DNA of 64,000 nt from Parabacteroides hominis (GCF_014287585.1 NZ_JACOOJ010000021.1:27123-91122), one strand, 5' to 3'. Numbered from the stretch's first letter, positions 1-10,029 are shown. Numbers and translations are program-made. Notes: generated by a model not told the origin, from the letters alone.

Positions 1-1
1 T

Positions 2-1093
2 ACACAGTTAGATGCAGGTTTCGATCTGTCAATGTTTAATAATCGCTTAAACATCAGCGCAGACTATTTCGACAAAAGAACTGACAATCTATTATTTAGC
101 AAAGAATTACCAAATACTTCCGGTTTTGCCAATGTTCAAACCAACATCGGTAAAGTAAAATTCTATGGTTTCGATATCGAAATCAGTTCCACAAATATCG
201 AAACAAAAGATTTTATTTGGACATCTAAGTTTACATGGAGCTACGTAAAAAATAAAGTTTTAAAGCTCCCTGATAATGGACGAGACAAAAACCGTATAGG
301 AGGTATTACACTGGCAGATGGGACAGCTTTTGGTGGAACAGCAGAAGGGGAACCATTATATCGTTATTATGGTTATATGGTTGATCATATTATAGAAACA
401 CAAGAACAAGCAGACAATGCGATGTATGATAGTTCCGCAAAAGGTTATCGGCCTTCCGATGGGAAAAACATAGCCGGACGTAAAGAAATCGGTGATTACG
501 AATGGAAAAACCGTAAAGGCAGCCAGACAAAAGATGGAAAAGATTATATTGACAGTCAAGATCAATTCTTGCTTGGTTATACAGTTCCACATTCAACCGG
601 AGGCTTGAACAACAATTTCACCTATAAAAATTTCACTTTGAATATCTTTGTAGATTGGGCTTTAGGCCACTCCATCAACAACAATTCAGAAATGCGTTAT
701 TTCATGAATACATTTGCAAACAATTATACATTGATTGATGAAGTGAAACAATGTTGGAAACAGCCGGGCGATAATACAAAATACGCACGTTTTACAGCCA
801 ATGACCCGGATGATGGAAATGCTAATTTTAGCCGTACATCGAATGTGTTCAACTACAAAGGCGATTACCTCTGCATCCGTGAAATAAGTCTGCAATACAA
901 TGTACCGACAAATAAGCTGACAAAACTGGGTATTCAAAATTTGGCTATTACATTAGCAGGAAACAATCTGCATTACTTTACAGCTGTAAAGGGTGTTTCT
1001 CCTGAAGTGGGTGCTTCTACGACCTATAATAAGGATTATTACAATTATCCTCCTATTCGTAAATATTCCGTAGGAGTAAAAGTTACTTTCTAA
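2..1093 (+). CDS. SusC/RagA-family TonB-dependent outer-membrane receptor, C-terminal part
   Basis: The frame is open from the first bases, so the start lies outside the window; only about 363 C-terminal residues are present. They are alternating Tyr- and Asn-rich beta strands and turns, ending in the typical closing strand (YSVGVKVTF) of a 22-strand SusC barrel. A SusD gene follows 36 bp downstream, which is the standard pairing. SusC receptors import oligosaccharides across the outer membrane using TonB energy. Given the sialidases downstream, the likely cargo is sialic acid or a sialylated glycan (a NanO-like role), but that is inference from context. Plug and STN domains cannot be judged. 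Confidence 0.9.
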   Translation, partial: TQLDAGFDLSMFNNRLNISADYFDKRTDNLLFSKELPNTSGFANVQTNIGKVKFYGFDIEISSTNIETKDFIWTSKFTWSYVKNKVLKLPDNGRDKNRIGGITLADGTAFGGTAEGEPLYRYYGYMVDHIIETQEQADNAMYDSSAKGYRPSDGKNIAGRKEIGDYEWKNRKGSQTKDGKDYIDSQDQFLLGYTVPHSTGGLNNNFTYKNFTLNIFVDWALGHSINNNSEMRYFMNTFANNYTLIDEVKQCWKQPGDNTKYARFTANDPDDGNANFSRTSNVFNYKGDYLCIREISLQYNVPTNKLTKLGIQNLAITLAGNNLHYFTAVKGVSPEVGASTTYNKDYYNYPPIRKYSVGVKVTF

Positions 1094-1129
1094 TCAAATG
1101 ATTTCTTAAGTTATAAAAACATTTATATC

Positions 1130-2584
1130 ATGAAAATCAAAACAATATTATCAATATTATTGGCTGGAACTCTATTTGCTTCATGCCATGGTGATCTGAA
1201 TATCATCCAGAAAAGTGAAGTGTCAGCCAATTCCATGTGGCAAGATGAAGGAGATGCTACTTCTGCCATGTACGGTATGTTCAATAAATTCAGAGCTACA
1301 TTCAGTACAGGTTACATTTACTGGGGAGAATACAGGACCGGTCTTTGGGCAGACGGTTTAGCCGGACAAACAGCACGTGACCAGGTATATCAAAATCAGA
1401 TACCAACAAACCACGGTTATGCAAATTGGGCTGATTTATATACGACAATCAACAATGCTAATTTGATTTTAAAATACACACCGGATATTGCGTTCAATAG
1501 CGAAGATGCTAAAAACAAGATTTTAGCAAACGCATATTATGTAAGAGCATTTTGCTACTATTGGATCGGGCGTATTTGGGGAGATGCTCCCATATTGCTG
1601 GACGGCTTTGAATCGGACCAGCAAGAAGGACTTTTTCCGACTCGTCAACCAGCCGAAGATGTTTTCAAACAGGTAGGCGAAGACATCAACAATGCTTTAA
1701 CCTTGATGCCGACATCTGTAGCAGACAGGAATCTGGCATCACCGGGAGCCATTAATATGCTGAAAGCAGACTACTCTTTATGGATGTATAAAGTACGAAA
1801 TGCAGGAGAAACTGCACTCGACAATGCAAACACTGCAGTCCAAGCTGTTTTGAACAACTCAAATTACTCACTTGAAGAAGATTTCAGCAATATTTTTTAC
1901 AACGAATTAGGCAATGAGATTATATTTGCGTGGAGTTACATTCAAGATGAATATACAGGTGGATATCCAGGAGATTATCTGGTTCCTTCTCAATATGTTT
2001 CTGTCGAAGCAATAGAAAATCCGGTAAAAGTAGGTAGCCATCAACAATGGTGCTTCTATACAGAAGATTATAAAGCTTTACTTTCAGAAAATAAAGAAGA
2101 TCAAAGAACAATTGTAAGTTTCGAAACTTATTTCGATGAACCGAAAAATGCAACATTTCAATGGATCAATAAATTTGCCGGTACATGGACAAACGGAACA
2201 CGTATCTTTGATTCAGATATAATCGTATACCGTTATGCTGATGCCATTCTTTTTGATGCAGAAATCAAATTAGCAAAAAATGATATGACCGGTGCGATTG
2301 CTTCACTTAACCATATAGCTGAACGGGCATACGGTAAAAAGAACTTCTATCCATCCTCCATGGCTGCCAATGACTTGAATGAAGCCATTGTAACAGAAAG
2401 AATGAAAGAATTCGCTGCCGAAGGCAAATTATGGTGGGATTTCATTCGTTTAGGAGTTGTCTTCAAAAAGGCTCCTTATCTGGTTGGACGTGAAAACGAG
2501 TTAAATATTTTATTATGGCCCGTAGCTCAGGCTTCAATTAATAAGAACCCGAATATCATACAGACTCCGGGATATGATGAATAA
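1130..2584 (+). CDS. RagB/SusD-family surface glycan-binding lipoprotein
   Basis: 484 residues. The signal peptide ends in LFASC, a lipobox, so Cys19 should be lipidated and the protein surface-exposed. The body has the SusD pattern: an early helical stretch with W-ADLYTTINNANLIL, the AYYVRAFCYYWIGRIWGDAPI segment region (TPR-like core), and near the C-terminus ERMKEFAAEGKLWWDFIRLG, a hallmark of the family. It should cap the SusC barrel encoded just upstream and bind the incoming glycan. With two sialidases in the same operon a NanU-like sialic-acid-binding role is plausible, but ligand specificity cannot be read from sequence. The next gene starts 9 bp after the stop. Confidence 0.93.
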   Translation: MKIKTILSILLAGTLFASCHGDLNIIQKSEVSANSMWQDEGDATSAMYGMFNKFRATFSTGYIYWGEYRTGLWADGLAGQTARDQVYQNQIPTNHGYANWADLYTTINNANLILKYTPDIAFNSEDAKNKILANAYYVRAFCYYWIGRIWGDAPILLDGFESDQQEGLFPTRQPAEDVFKQVGEDINNALTLMPTSVADRNLASPGAINMLKADYSLWMYKVRNAGETALDNANTAVQAVLNNSNYSLEEDFSNIFYNELGNEIIFAWSYIQDEYTGGYPGDYLVPSQYVSVEAIENPVKVGSHQQWCFYTEDYKALLSENKEDQRTIVSFETYFDEPKNATFQWINKFAGTWTNGTRIFDSDIIVYRYADAILFDAEIKLAKNDMTGAIASLNHIAERAYGKKNFYPSSMAANDLNEAIVTERMKEFAAEGKLWWDFIRLGVVFKKAPYLVGRENELNILLWPVAQASINKNPNIIQTPGYDE

Positions 2585-2593
2585 TTGATATTT

Positions 2594-3532
2594 ATGCATC
2601 CGTTAACACATACAACTCTTGTCGGCAACTGGGCAACTCTTTTGCTGGCAACAAATAAAAACGGAGAAATAGATTATAAACGCATGGGAGATGAAATAGA
2701 TATTTTAATAGCATCATCTCCCTGCGGAATCTATTCGAATGGGACAGCAGGCGAGTTTTATACTCAAAACGAAGAAGAGTTTATAAAAACAAGCGAATTA
2801 CTGGCAGAGAAATGTTCTGCTGCCAGTATTCCGTTTCAAATCGGTGTCAGTCACATGAGCCCGCAAATATCTCTAAATCGATTACAAGCGGTCAAATCTC
2901 TAAATCCCGGTGCAGTTCAAGTAATCTTACCAGATTGGTTTCCGGTCACATTGGAAGAGGCTGTTATTTTTTTGCAAAGGATGGAAGAAACTGCTGACGG
3001 AATTCCTATCGTCCTTTACAATCCTCCTCATGCAAAAAAGATACTTTCTCCTCATGATTGGATGTACCTAAAACAACATATACCATCTTTGATCGGCGTC
3101 AAAGTTTTTGACGGGAACCGGAATCCTGAATGGTATAAACAAATCAGAGAAAAGGTGCAAGGGTTATCTGTTTTTATTCCAGGCCATAATCTGGCAAGCG
3201 GAATACTCTCCGGAGCTCATGGAGCATATTCCAATATAGCGTGCCTGAATCCTTTTGCTGCTCAAAAATGGTATGAGCAAATAACAGCAAATAAAGATAT
3301 GGCACTCGAATTGGAGAAGCGTATTCATCTGTTTATGGATAAACTGATAACTCCTTTTATCGTAAAAGATCATTTTCCAAATCATGCCTGTGATCGTTTT
3401 ATGGCATTAGTAGGAAAATGGGCTGATATAGGCAGCTATTTGAGATGGCCTTATCGTTCGATACCGGAAGAATACGTTATTAAAGTAAGAGAAGAAGGCT
3501 GTCATATCATTCCAGAATTTTTCAATCAATAA
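2594..3532 (+). CDS. dihydrodipicolinate synthase / N-acetylneuraminate lyase family aldolase
   Basis: 312 residues from the ATG at 2594; a TTG at 2585, directly after the susD stop, is a less likely start. The class I aldolase (beta/alpha)8 signatures are visible: SNGTAGEFYT (phosphate/carboxylate-binding loop, residues about 48-57), YNPPH with the catalytic Tyr142, and GVKVFDG with the Schiff-base Lys170. There is no signal peptide, so it is cytoplasmic. In this operon it would fit cleavage of sialic acid to ManNAc and pyruvate, but it does not closely resemble classical NanA/NanL and could act on another 2-keto-3-deoxy sugar acid. The family call is firm and the substrate is inference. Confidence 0.8.
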   Translation: MHPLTHTTLVGNWATLLLATNKNGEIDYKRMGDEIDILIASSPCGIYSNGTAGEFYTQNEEEFIKTSELLAEKCSAASIPFQIGVSHMSPQISLNRLQAVKSLNPGAVQVILPDWFPVTLEEAVIFLQRMEETADGIPIVLYNPPHAKKILSPHDWMYLKQHIPSLIGVKVFDGNRNPEWYKQIREKVQGLSVFIPGHNLASGILSGAHGAYSNIACLNPFAAQKWYEQITANKDMALELEKRIHLFMDKLITPFIVKDHFPNHACDRFMALVGKWADIGSYLRWPYRSIPEEYVIKVREEGCHIIPEFFNQ

Positions 3533-3553
3533 TCTCAAATCAACTAACAAATC

Positions 3554-4681
3554 ATGAAGAATATAATAGTAACATGCTTTTTCGTTTTGATGCAATTGGG
3601 AATTTTAGTCCAAGCACAAACAAATACAACAACAGACATTTACCAAAAAGGGCAGGACGGATATGCCTGCTTCCGTATTCCTGCTATCGTCCAAAGCAAA
3701 GCGGGGACCCTGCTTGCCTTTGCTGAAGCTCGAAAAAACAGTTGTTCCGATACCGGTAATATTGATTTAGTAGTGAAACGTTCCGAAGACGGAGGTAAGA
3801 CTTGGAGCCGCACCATTACAGTATGGGACGATGGTGATAACGTATGCGGCAACCCGTCTCCTATCGTAGACCAAGAAACAGGTCGTATCATCTTGGTCAG
3901 TTGTTGGAATTTAGGAGAGGATCACGAAAAACAAATCATCGATAAAACAAGTAAAGACAGCCGGAGAGTATATGTTCTTTATTCCGATAACGATGGCAAA
4001 AGCTGGTCAGCTCCCAAAGAAATCACATCATCCGTCAAGCACCCCGATTGGACTTGGTACGCAACAGGTCCCTGTCATGGAATCCAATTACAAGGTAAAA
4101 AAAATAAAGGTCGGTTAGTGGTTGCCGCCAACCATATGGTGGCAGGAACAAAGACATATCATTCCCAACTGATCTATTCCGATGATAAAGGCGAGACTTG
4201 GAAACTCGGAGGAATCGTCAACGAACATGGAGGAAATGAAAGTAGTGTTGTAGAATTAAAAAATGGAGACTTAATGCTAAACATGCGCAATTACAACCGG
4301 AAAGAAAGTAAAACCCGTTCGTATGCAATCAGTAAAGATGGTGGAGAAACTGTCTCCCAAATGTCATATCTTCCTGAACTGATCGAGCCTATTTGTCAAG
4401 GGAGCACACTAAATTATATGAAAAGGGGAAAAATCAGCAGCAACATTTTATTCTCCAATCCCGCCTCCACTGATAAAAGAGAAAAGATGACAATCAAACT
4501 GAGTGAAAATAATGGTGAAACCTGGCCCTATGCCTATCAAGTCTATTCAGGTCCAAGTGCTTATTCAGACCTGACCAATCTGGGAAACGGGAATATCGGA
4601 CTGTTATATGAATATGGTATAAACAATCCGTATGAAAAAATCGGCTTTACAATAATACCATTCGAACAACTAAAAAAATAA
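3554..4681 (+). CDS. exo-alpha-sialidase (GH33), catalytic domain only
   Basis: 375 residues with a signal peptide ending around LVQAQ. The sialidase FRIP motif is present (FRIPAIV, Arg41 of the Arg triad). Asp-boxes (SxDxGxTW) recur along the chain: RSEDGGKTWS, YSDNDGKSWS, YSDDKGETWK, then the degenerate ISKDGGETVS and LSENNGETWP, as expected for a six-bladed sialidase propeller. It lacks the N-terminal accessory domain carried by the second sialidase of this operon (start 6179). It should release terminal sialic acid from glycoconjugates in the periplasm or outside. There is no lipobox, so it is probably periplasmic or released, unlike its paralogue. Confidence 0.93.
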   Translation: MKNIIVTCFFVLMQLGILVQAQTNTTTDIYQKGQDGYACFRIPAIVQSKAGTLLAFAEARKNSCSDTGNIDLVVKRSEDGGKTWSRTITVWDDGDNVCGNPSPIVDQETGRIILVSCWNLGEDHEKQIIDKTSKDSRRVYVLYSDNDGKSWSAPKEITSSVKHPDWTWYATGPCHGIQLQGKKNKGRLVVAANHMVAGTKTYHSQLIYSDDKGETWKLGGIVNEHGGNESSVVELKNGDLMLNMRNYNRKESKTRSYAISKDGGETVSQMSYLPELIEPICQGSTLNYMKRGKISSNILFSNPASTDKREKMTIKLSENNGETWPYAYQVYSGPSAYSDLTNLGNGNIGLLYEYGINNPYEKIGFTIIPFEQLKK

Positions 4682-4735
4682 AACAAATGGTATGCTTCCA
4701 CGTACGCAAATTATTGATTAACCAAGAAAAGACAC

Positions 4736-6172
4736 ATGAAACAAAAGACTACTTTGGCAACCATTGGGGCATTATTACCTTTTTGCATACAAGCAGAAAA
4801 TGATGTTAAAAACGTGCTTTTCATAGCCATAGACGACTTGCGTCCGACATTGGGATGTTACGGTGATCCATACGCCGTAACTCCCAATATCGATACATTT
4901 GCGGCTAAAAGTTTCCTCTTTGAAAACACATACTGCCAGCAATCTGTCAGTGGTCCTTCACGGGCATCCCTACTGACAGGATTACGCCCGGATGAAATAG
5001 GAGTTACCGATCTAAACACCCATTTCAGAGAAAAATGTCCGTATATTACCACTCTGCCACAACTTTTCAAGAATAACGGATATGAAACTATCGGTATAGG
5101 TAAAATCTATCATGGCAGTGCCCGGACACAAGATACGGTTTCCTGGACCCGAACTCCCATCTACAATTTATCTATTAAGAAAGAAGAATATACGTTGATG
5201 CAAAACAGACAAGGGAATAAAGCAACAGCAATTGAAATTGCCGATCAACCGGACACTTCCTTTCTGGATGGCAAAGTTACCGCAGAAGCTCTAAAGAGAT
5301 TGGATAAATTATCCAAATCCAAGCAGCCTTTCTTTTTGGCAGTCGGGTATATCAAACCTCACCTGCCATTTAGTATGCCGAAAAAATACTGGGATATATA
5401 CCGGAATAAATCCTTCATCCGAAAAGTGGCAGAAGATAAACAACCAATACATGCTCCTGTTATTTCCTTCCACAATTGGGAAGAGTTGAGAGGATATACC
5501 GACATACCCAAACATGGAAACCTTTCAATAGAAAAGCAGGAAGAACTTTGTAAAGCTTATTATGCATGTGTCAGTTTTATCGACTCACAAGTCGGGAAAT
5601 TATTGGGCAAGCTCAAAGAACTGGGATTGGAGAAAAATACAATCATTGTCATTTGGGGTGACAACGGCTTCCATCTCGGAGAACAGCACCTATGGGGAAA
5701 ATCCACAAATTTTGAATTAGATTGCAAAGTTCCTCTACTTATATACAGTCCAGAATATAAAAATCGTTCGAAACGAATAAACGACATTGTAGAGTTGATT
5801 GACATCTATCCTACATTGACCGATCTCTGCGGACTAAAGCCTGCACATACATTATCCGGGCAGTCTCTTCGTTTTCTGATAGAAAACAAAGCAAACTGGA
5901 AAAATCGTGCTTTCAGCCAATTCCCAAGGCCCTATAAAGCGGTAAATTCTTATAAGAACCAGACACACATGGGATATACTGTCCGGACTAAAAACTGGCG
6001 TTACACGCTGTGGTATGACAATGCGACAAACCATATTACAGACCGGGAACTTTATTGCATGAACGGTAATAAAGTAGAAAAAGAAAATCTAAGCGGAAAA
6101 AGAGAATATGTTGACATTGAAAATGAACTACAGCAAATGATTGATGATTATAAAAACACTCATAATAAATAA
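4736..6172 (+). CDS. S-type sulfatase (S1 family, iduronate-2-sulfatase-like)
   Basis: 478 residues with a signal peptide to about residue 20. The alkaline-phosphatase-fold sulfatase signature reads SGPSRASLLTG at residues 72-82. Ser72 would be converted to formylglycine (S-x-P-S-R, the Ser type), which in anaerobes needs an anSME radical-SAM enzyme encoded elsewhere. Metal-binding features are visible: DDLRPTLGCYG near residue 33 and WGDNGFHLGEQHLWGK towards the C-terminus. The DDLRP...CYGDP...TPNID layout matches iduronate-2-sulfatase-like bacterial enzymes. Its place between two sialidases suggests desulfation of mucin-type or glycosaminoglycan chains before or alongside desialylation; the exact substrate is not readable. 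Confidence 0.9.
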   Translation: MKQKTTLATIGALLPFCIQAENDVKNVLFIAIDDLRPTLGCYGDPYAVTPNIDTFAAKSFLFENTYCQQSVSGPSRASLLTGLRPDEIGVTDLNTHFREKCPYITTLPQLFKNNGYETIGIGKIYHGSARTQDTVSWTRTPIYNLSIKKEEYTLMQNRQGNKATAIEIADQPDTSFLDGKVTAEALKRLDKLSKSKQPFFLAVGYIKPHLPFSMPKKYWDIYRNKSFIRKVAEDKQPIHAPVISFHNWEELRGYTDIPKHGNLSIEKQEELCKAYYACVSFIDSQVGKLLGKLKELGLEKNTIIVIWGDNGFHLGEQHLWGKSTNFELDCKVPLLIYSPEYKNRSKRINDIVELIDIYPTLTDLCGLKPAHTLSGQSLRFLIENKANWKNRAFSQFPRPYKAVNSYKNQTHMGYTVRTKNWRYTLWYDNATNHITDRELYCMNGNKVEKENLSGKREYVDIENELQQMIDDYKNTHNK

Positions 6173-6178
6173 GATTCC

Positions 6179-7813
6179 ATGAACAGAGCATTATTATTTA
6201 CAATCCTTTCAGGCCTGTCATTATCCTGTACGGACTATACGGATAACATATCCATGACAGCAGAACATCCGGTACTCCCCGTTCTTACCATGAAGGAAGC
6301 CAACCCTGTCTTCAAAATTGAACTGATAAGACATCAAACTGGCGATAATTATTCATTACAAAAATTAGAAGTGGATCTTCATGGCACAACAGATATCGAC
6401 GATATTGAAAGTGTCGGTCTTTATCATACCGATTCCAAAGGAATGATCGATACCAACAAGCCGGTTCTCCACGCAGTATCCGCATCTGAAAAAGTTGTTT
6501 TCAATACAGATATTTCAATTGATACGGACACCTTCCCTTTTTGGGTATCTTTTAAGTTAAAAGACAAAGTAGATCTCAGCCATCGCTTTAAAGCAAGCTG
6601 TACTAAGATAGAGACAAATGAAGGAGAGATAAAAGTGCCCGTAACAGCTTCACCTGAACTTCGTGCAGGAGTAGCCGTACGCCAGCACAAGCAAGACGGC
6701 GTTCACACGTCTCGTATCCCTGGGTTAGCAACATCTACAAGAGGGACATTGTTAGCAATTTATGATGCCCGCTACGAAAGTCCACGCGATTTACAAGGGC
6801 ACATGGATATCTGTCTGAATCGCAGCACAGACGGAGGACAAACCTGGCAACCTATGCAAGTAGTCCTGGACATGAAAGACTGGGGTGGATTACCTGAAAA
6901 ATACAATGGAGTTAGCGATGCCAATATCCTGGTAGATGAAAACACAGGAGATATTTATGTTGCCGGCCTCTGGATGCATGGAGTATTAGATGGAAAAACA
7001 GGGAAATGGGTCCCTGGAATGACAAAAGACAGTACCCGCTGGATACACCAATGGCGTGAAAAAGGTTCTCAGCCGGGGTTTGGAGTAAAAGAAACCTGTC
7101 AGTTCCTAATTGCAAAAAGTACCGATGACGGTCAGACCTGGAATACCCCTGTAAACATAACGAAACAAACCAAACGAAAGGAATGGTGGCTATATGCCCC
7201 TGCACCGGGACACGGGATTACACTACAAGACGGAACTCTCGTCTTTCCGACACAAGGACGAGATAAAGACGGACATTCATTCTCCAATATAACCTGGAGC
7301 AAGGACGGTGGTAAAACATGGACCGCCAGCAATCCGGCTTTTACAAATGTAACAGAATGTATGGCCGTACAACTATCTGACGGAAACATCATGCTAAACA
7401 TGCGTGACAACCGTAACCGGGGAAACAAAGAGGAGAACGGACGGCGTATCTGCATCACCTCCGACTTAGGGAAGACTTGGACAGAACATCCCACCTCACG
7501 AAAAGCATTAATCGAACCGACTTGTATGGGGAGCATACACAAACACACTTATCACAAAGACGGGCATAATAAATCAATCCTGCTTTTCGTTAACCCGGAA
7601 TCCTATTCGGAGCGTAATCATATCACACTGAAGGTTAGCTATGACGATGGAAAGACCTGGCCTGAAAACAAGAAAATCCTATTGGATGAATATAACGGGC
7701 GCGGTTATTCCTGCATAACCTCTGTAGATGAAAACACAATCGGTATTCTATATGAAAGCAGTCAAGCCGATATGGTCTTTCAACAAATCAGATTGGAAGA
7801 ATTACTGCCCTAA
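6179..7813 (+). CDS. nanH: sialidase (GH33) lipoprotein with N-terminal accessory domain
   Basis: 544 residues. The signal peptide ends in LSLSC, a lipobox, so this is a lipoprotein. Residues about 25-165 form a beta-rich accessory domain, followed by the catalytic propeller: TSRIPGLAT (Arg179 of the FRIP-type motif), Asp-boxes RSTDGGQTWQ, KSTDDGQTWN, WSKDGGKTWT, TSDLGKTWTE and SYDDGKTWPE. Size and layout match the well-known Bacteroides NanH-type sialidases. It follows the sulfatase stop by 6 bp and ends the operon before a hairpin terminator. Together with the shorter sialidase at 3554 it gives the operon two GH33 enzymes, presumably with different location or linkage preference (inference). 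Confidence 0.93.
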   Translation: MNRALLFTILSGLSLSCTDYTDNISMTAEHPVLPVLTMKEANPVFKIELIRHQTGDNYSLQKLEVDLHGTTDIDDIESVGLYHTDSKGMIDTNKPVLHAVSASEKVVFNTDISIDTDTFPFWVSFKLKDKVDLSHRFKASCTKIETNEGEIKVPVTASPELRAGVAVRQHKQDGVHTSRIPGLATSTRGTLLAIYDARYESPRDLQGHMDICLNRSTDGGQTWQPMQVVLDMKDWGGLPEKYNGVSDANILVDENTGDIYVAGLWMHGVLDGKTGKWVPGMTKDSTRWIHQWREKGSQPGFGVKETCQFLIAKSTDDGQTWNTPVNITKQTKRKEWWLYAPAPGHGITLQDGTLVFPTQGRDKDGHSFSNITWSKDGGKTWTASNPAFTNVTECMAVQLSDGNIMLNMRDNRNRGNKEENGRRICITSDLGKTWTEHPTSRKALIEPTCMGSIHKHTYHKDGHNKSILLFVNPESYSERNHITLKVSYDDGKTWPENKKILLDEYNGRGYSCITSVDENTIGILYESSQADMVFQQIRLEELLP

Positions 7814-7820
7814 ACAGGAA

Positions 7821-7868
7821 AGGCCCTTTATCCGAGGTTCGAAATCTCTTGGATACAGGGCCTTTTTA
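7821..7868 (+). terminator. intrinsic terminator after the sialidase operon
   Basis: The arms aggccct (7821-7827) and agggcct (7857-7863) pair perfectly, with an inner pairing of tatcc (7829-7833) with ggata (7851-7855), followed by a run of T. It sits between the converging ends of the sialidase operon and the peptidase gene and may stop transcription from both sides. Confidence 0.75.
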
Positions 7869-7884
7869 TTATTCAGATATCACC

Positions 7885-10029
7885 TTACTCCCACTCCGGC
7901 GGTTCCTGCCCCAGCAAGTTCTTGACGAAGAAATCGTGCATTTTGTGCATTTCGAACGGGCCGCCGAGGCTGTGTGTCTTGCCTGGCAGGTAAAGCTGTT
8001 CGAAGTTCTTGTTCGCTTTCATCAAGGCGCTGACAACCTGCAAGGTGGAAGCCGGATCGACGTTGTCGTCCAGTTCGCCGTTGATCAGGAGCAACTTGCC
8101 TTTCAGGCGGTGAGCATTGTCGACATTGGAGGAGGCGCTATAAGAGGCGTCGATCGGATAGCCCATCCACTGTTCGTTCCACCAGATTTTATCCATCCGG
8201 TTGTCATGGCAACCGCAAAGGGCGACCGCAACCTTATAGAAATCGTTATGGAACAGCAGAGCCGCCATCGCATTCTGACCTCCGGCCGACCAGCCATAGA
8301 TGCCGGCACGATCCAGATCCATGTGCTTGTACTTCGCACCTGCTGCTTTCATCCAGGCGATACGATCCGGGAAACCGGCATCTTTCAGGTTCTTCCAGCA
8401 TACATCATGGAAAGCCTTCGAGCGGTTGGATGTCCCCATCCCATCGATCGAAACGACGATGAAGCCGAGTTCCACCAGTTTGGAGACCAGATGATGGGCC
8501 GGTTTGAAATCCTTATCCACATGCGAATCGTGCGGGCCGGCATAGATAAACTCTACGACCGGATATGATTTGGAAGCATCGAAGTGCATCGGGCGATAAA
8601 TGTTCCCCCAGATATCCGTCTGTCCGTCCCGGCCTTTCGCACAGAACACTTCCGGCATCTGCCAGCCTTCCGCCTGCAACGCACTCACATCGCACTTCTG
8701 TAATCCGGCAACCACAGACGCATCCGAAGTCCGCTTCAACTGGCTGACAGGCGGCAGGTCGGGACGGGAATAGACATCGGTAAAATAAGAACGGTCGGCA
8801 GAGAAGGTCACACGGTGGTTCCCGTTCTCAGGAGTCATATCGGTAAAGCCCGTTCCGTCCAGGTTAATCCGACAGTAATGCAGGTTATAAGGATCTTCGC
8901 CTTTGTTGAAACCCGAAGCGGTGAAGTAGACAACCCGGTTCGCCTCATCCACGTGATCGACCTGGCGAACCACCCATTCGCCCTTCGTCACCTGTCGTTT
9001 CACCTGCCCGTTCGTGCCGTCTATCAGGTAAAGATGACGCCATCCGTCCCGCTCGGAGATCCAGAGCAGTTCTTTTCCGTCGTTGAGGTCGTATCGGTAA
9101 TTGTTATAATAATAGATAAAAGTCTTTGTCTGCTCGTCCACCAGATGGCGGATAGAACCGTCGGCCGCACTCACTTCACCAATGACATAACGCTGATGGC
9201 CGCGCTGGTTGAACTCGAACGTAAAAGCGCGGCTGTCTTCACGCCAACCGGTCAGGTTCAGATAGAACTGGTTTTCATAAGGAGCGACATTCAGTGCCAC
9301 CTGCTTGCGTGCCTCCACGTCAAAAAGGACAGGCAGGTAAACCGGCAACACGTCGCCCGGCTTCGCGTAATCGCGCCATTGCAGGATCGGTTGTTTCTGG
9401 CTGGACGGACTGGATTCGATCAGCGGAATACGGCGTTCCTGCACGTCGCGCACCTTCACCGTCGCCAGCTTGCGGGAGTCGGGCGACCAGATGATCGACC
9501 AGGCGTCATAGCGCAGGTTGGTCGTGCCGTCCATCGTCAGGGCAATCTCTTCTTTCGGCTTATCCTTCTCTTTCTCATCTCGGACAGGAGAGATATAGAG
9601 GTTGTTATCTTTCACATACGCTTCCCATTTCTTATCAGGCGAGACGACAGGAGCCGGAGCTTCTCCGCGGCGGCGCCAGCGATCCGGCTTCTTTTCCTCT
9701 TCCTTCAACAAGGATTCGGCCAGCCCCTTTTGCTTTTTAGAGAAGAATGCCGCCAAACCTTTCTTATCTGCGGCACGTTGCTTCTTTCCGCTCTCCGCAT
9801 TGACAAGATAGTAGAAATCTCCCTCCTTCTCATGGTTCTTATACCAGAAATAGTGGGAGCTGTCTATCCATTCGGGATGGACAGCGGGAGAATAAACCCG
9901 GTTGGAACATTTCAGGATCGTGTCGGCGCGCTCGTAATCGGCACGCGTCACCTGCGAGGCGGCGCTTTCTGCACCGAACGCCATCGCCAACAGGCACAGG
10001 CAAGAGATAAACAAAGTCGTTCGTTTCAT
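7885..10029 (-). CDS. dipeptidyl-peptidase IV-like S9 family serine peptidase
   Basis: 714 residues with an N-terminal signal peptide (to about residue 25). The N-terminal two thirds form the DPP IV beta-propeller region; the C-terminal alpha/beta-hydrolase domain carries the triad: GWSAGGQ with Ser581, NGELDDNV with Asp654 and PGKTHS with His686. Length and order fit the S9B/DPP IV family, which removes X-Pro or X-Ala dipeptides from peptide N-termini in the periplasm. The gene is visibly GC-richer than the operon at 1-7.8 kb. It stands alone, 48 bp from nudC on the same strand. Substrate preference is not determined by what can be seen. Confidence 0.93.
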   Translation of the reverse strand: MKRTTLFISCLCLLAMAFGAESAASQVTRADYERADTILKCSNRVYSPAVHPEWIDSSHYFWYKNHEKEGDFYYLVNAESGKKQRAADKKGLAAFFSKKQKGLAESLLKEEEKKPDRWRRRGEAPAPVVSPDKKWEAYVKDNNLYISPVRDEKEKDKPKEEIALTMDGTTNLRYDAWSIIWSPDSRKLATVKVRDVQERRIPLIESSPSSQKQPILQWRDYAKPGDVLPVYLPVLFDVEARKQVALNVAPYENQFYLNLTGWREDSRAFTFEFNQRGHQRYVIGEVSAADGSIRHLVDEQTKTFIYYYNNYRYDLNDGKELLWISERDGWRHLYLIDGTNGQVKRQVTKGEWVVRQVDHVDEANRVVYFTASGFNKGEDPYNLHYCRINLDGTGFTDMTPENGNHRVTFSADRSYFTDVYSRPDLPPVSQLKRTSDASVVAGLQKCDVSALQAEGWQMPEVFCAKGRDGQTDIWGNIYRPMHFDASKSYPVVEFIYAGPHDSHVDKDFKPAHHLVSKLVELGFIVVSIDGMGTSNRSKAFHDVCWKNLKDAGFPDRIAWMKAAGAKYKHMDLDRAGIYGWSAGGQNAMAALLFHNDFYKVAVALCGCHDNRMDKIWWNEQWMGYPIDASYSASSNVDNAHRLKGKLLLINGELDDNVDPASTLQVVSALMKANKNFEQLYLPGKTHSLGGPFEMHKMHDFFVKNLLGQEPPEWE

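Noticed and set aside
7829..7856. tRNA T-loop-like ggttcgaaatc
   Set aside because: It is the loop of the hairpin terminator; no acceptor, D or anticodon arms and no CCA-type end.
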